Source: Atrichornis clamosus
Taxonomy: Eukaryota; Chordata; Aves; Passeriformes; Menuridae
Assembly: GCA_013400975.1 (NCBI GenBank)
Contig: WBMZ01011729.1
Coordinates: 62,001 to 126,000, forward strand
Length of the DNA stretch: 64,000 nucleotides
Direction: 5' to 3'
Below the pieces are notes generated by a model that saw only the letters and a list, made by a program, of their open reading frames with translations, was not told the origin of the DNA and did not search any database. Position 1 is the first letter of the stretch; each line of letters begins with the position of its first letter. Position numbers and translations under genes: made by a program. This document shows positions 61,775 to 64,000 of the stretch, piece after piece.

Positions 61775-61904
61775 CCTTACATGTAGACCTAGAGGTCTTC
61801 TTCTTAAAGAAGACCTCTTCCCGAGGCTTCTTTTAAAAAAACACATNGCCTTACATGTAGACCTAGAGTAAGCTTAGAATGAGGCTTCTTTTAAAAAAAC
61901 ACAT
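61775..61904. other. Probable contig join: single N flanked by direct repeats
   Basis: The only ambiguous base in the window is N at 61847. To its left, 61775-61846 begins CCTTACATGTAGACCTAGAG and ends GAGGCTTCTTTTAAAAAAAC plus ACAT. To its right, 61849-61904 begins and ends with the same two strings but has a different, shorter middle. Real sequence probably exists once, and two contig ends overlapping here were not merged. The left copy also holds a perfect 12-bp hairpin (61791-61802 with 61807-61818, loop 61803-61806) absent from the right copy, which looks like a sequencing or end artefact. Confidence 0.85.
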
Positions 61905-64000
61905 GAAAACAAAGGGCCATAAGTCTCTAAACATCAAAACACTGATGTTTGGTTCATCACACTACCAAGGGAACTTAAAGCAATTGAACTGCAAGAAGTA
62001 CACCTTTAGGACACACTTCTTAATCCACATTATCTCTACTATAAACCTGGAGCTCTTGTTCAGACTCTGTATCCCTGTGAGTTTTCTGCCTCCTTCTGCT
62101 CTGCTATCGCTTAATTCTATTTTTTCATACTGCTGCTGGTGCAGTATGAGAAATACCCTTTGATGTTCCTGACTGGACTGCAGCATTTTCTGGATTCTAA
62201 ACAGAGACAAGTTTTGTCTGGTACTGTAAGGCAAACAGCCATGCTATGTAGCTAGTAATTTAGCTAGCATCTATCTATAACACTCTTTGCTCAGTTGCCG
62301 AAAGACAACCTACATCTTCAATATTGGGTTCCTTCTTGACCTGCATACTTTTGCAGTTTAGATTGACTCAAAATCAATGCTATAATTCCTGAGAAGCAAG
62401 AGGAATCTTTCTTCTTGATTTAACAAGAAAAAGAAAACGATTCCTTTTTAAAAATCATACTTAGTGCTTTCCAGTGAGATTTGAGGTCTGCCGTGGTGGG
62501 ATTACAGTTACAGGGATAAAAGGAATTCACAATCACTGTGAAATCCAGGCAGAATACAAGTCTTTGTACTAGTCATAATCAAGGCATTCAGAGAAGACCA
62601 CTTAACTGCAAAGCTCGTATCTCCCCAAAGATTTTATCTGTACTACATACAGTGAACCTTTCACAGACATACCTAGTGATTCTACTTGTTCCCTGGAAAT
62701 AAGAATGATGAGCAGTCAGAAGATGCAGTTGCAGAGAAAAGCACGCTAAGGTTGAGTGATCTTGCTTCCGGCAACTGAATACTGGTGCTGGAAAAAGAAA
62801 GGATGTGCCCGTCTCTGACACAGCCCCCATGGGATGTGGGACATTCATGCAAGATAGAAATTTCAAAAATGTTCATTCCAGATACTCACAGACACCCTTC
62901 AACCTGTCTTGAAAATCCTCAACACACAGAGCTACAAATGAAGGTGTAGAGAGGGAGGTGTGCTTTGAACATGTCATATAGTATATATGGGCTTTTAACA
63001 TTCAGATTTTAAAGGCATCTCAGATCAGATATTCCACTTTAACACAGAGCTTTAACTTTAATTCCTCTATGTTTTAATTATCACTTTTAAAGTTAGGGCA
63101 AGGCCCTTTACACAACTCATACAAGTATCTATGAGAATTAATTTTCATAGAACACTGTACAAAGTACACAAAAGAAATGTTCACAAAGATCCTGCCAGCA
63201 GATATGGGACATTCTGCTATAAATGGGGTCTAGCATTATGAAAATAATGGGAATAAGAGAACCTCTGGCAGCTTTTCAACAGCATCCTGTGAGTCCTGAA
63301 TTGCCCAGACACACCTCAACATCTTGCTGTGTGCCCAAGACTCTGACATCTGCTCATGGCCACTGGGAGACATAGCTGTCTCCCATTGCCCCACTGTGAC
63401 AGCTCCTCACTCAGGCCCCATAGGAGCATGAGGAGATGAGCTTTCAAAGACTTTCAAGACACTCAGATACCTTACAGGGTTATTTCTCATCATTTGTCTG
63501 GCTACTGAAGAATTTCTTGCCTCAATAAGGGATTTTTTGACGGGAGGGGGGACTTACTGGCAGTCTGTGTGAAAAGTGTTTTACTGTGGACATTATGTAT
63601 CAATGTATACGAACAACATACTGATTTGGTCAATAATACAGGATAAATACATGCAGTTTTCATTACTGCATCAGACACAACAGTATTTAGCTACTCTGGG
63701 ATCACAGCAGTCTTGGGAGGGCTGATTCTCAGTTTTGCCTCAGAATGAAAAATAGGATGTGATGATCTAAACAAAGATTGCATCGGTGCCCACAATCAAG
63801 GAACCAAACTAAAATTGTTGACAGGAATGGAAAAAGACTGTCTGAACAATCCCCACACCTCTATTCCTGCCTCAATGACTTCACTTACTGTAATCTTTCT
63901 AACAGTTTAACTGCCACACACTTTCACACACACACACACAAAATAATCACAGGAGTCAGAGGAAGCAAAAGTTACAAATGATGCATTATACTGGATGTTT
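61905..64000. other. Non-coding background, no gene recognised
   Basis: This is AT-rich DNA with open frames of at most 94 codons that overlap on opposite strands (61879-62163 plus, 61962-62234 minus). A moderately GC-rich patch at 63290-63440 is unidentified. A (CA)n repeat is listed separately. Confidence 0.5.
63925..63940. repeat. (CA)8 microsatellite
   Basis: Eight perfect CA units follow CTTT and are followed by AAAATAATC. It is short and probably polymorphic. Confidence 0.85.

Noticed and set aside
61775..61904. A genuine tandem duplication with hairpin
   Set aside because: The single N between the copies and the matching outer ends point to an unmerged contig overlap.
1..64000. CRISPR arrays, operons, phage or bacterial defence systems
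   Set aside because: No regularly spaced repeats or prokaryote-like gene packing. The repeat content is that of a bird nuclear genome.

Overview
The window looks like nuclear DNA from a bird, and probably a passerine. Three things point this way. There are at least eight CR1 LINE fragments, several ending in the ATTCTGTGATTCTATG-type tail of avian CR1. One repeat at about 2917-3053 has a tRNA-Ile-like head on a CR1-like tail, the layout of the passerine TguSINE1 family. Avian-type endogenous-retrovirus LTR material is also present. Background DNA is AT-rich and CpG-poor, with many short A-rich or microsatellite tracts.

I find no intact host protein-coding gene, no exon I can defend, and no functional RNA gene. 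Open frames reach at most 173 codons. The longest is a decayed CR1 reverse-transcriptase fragment and the rest look like chance. The window is best read as intergenic or deep-intronic DNA colonised by retroelements.

Layout. 1-2.9 kb: background with a 25-nt poly-T run. 2.9-3.14 kb: tRNA-derived SINE abutting a CR1 3' end. 3.1-14.2 kb: background, with a C/A-only tract at 11.0 kb. 14.2-16.84 kb: three minus-strand CR1-type fragments in the reverse of canonical order (3' end, then reverse transcriptase, then an ORF1 esterase relic). 18.99-19.9 kb: an ERV-like segment next to a plus-strand CR1 3' end. 22.3-23.5 kb: a minus-strand CR1 split by a 570-bp solo-LTR-like insertion with 10-bp inverted ends and a 4-bp target duplication. 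28.0 kb: A-rich tract. 28.7-28.9 kb: possible LTR remnant. 30.36-30.78 kb: a CpG-dense island holding a CCAAT box and a TATA box. 32.7-34.2 kb: GC-richer, ERV-like segment with an AT-rich core. 36.0-37.0 kb: plus-strand CR1 with YADD intact but other damage. 38.8 and 46.8 kb: CR1 3' ends. 42.7-43.1 and 59.4-59.9 kb: GC-richer unidentified repeat-like blocks. 61.8 kb: a one-base N flanked by direct repeats, probably a contig join.

Nothing here forms a pathway or operon. The points most worth a second look are the CpG island with promoter-like elements, the nested LTR, the chimeric SINE, the in-frame ORF1 esterase motifs and the probable assembly duplication. Family names come from memory of avian repeats and were not checked by database search.
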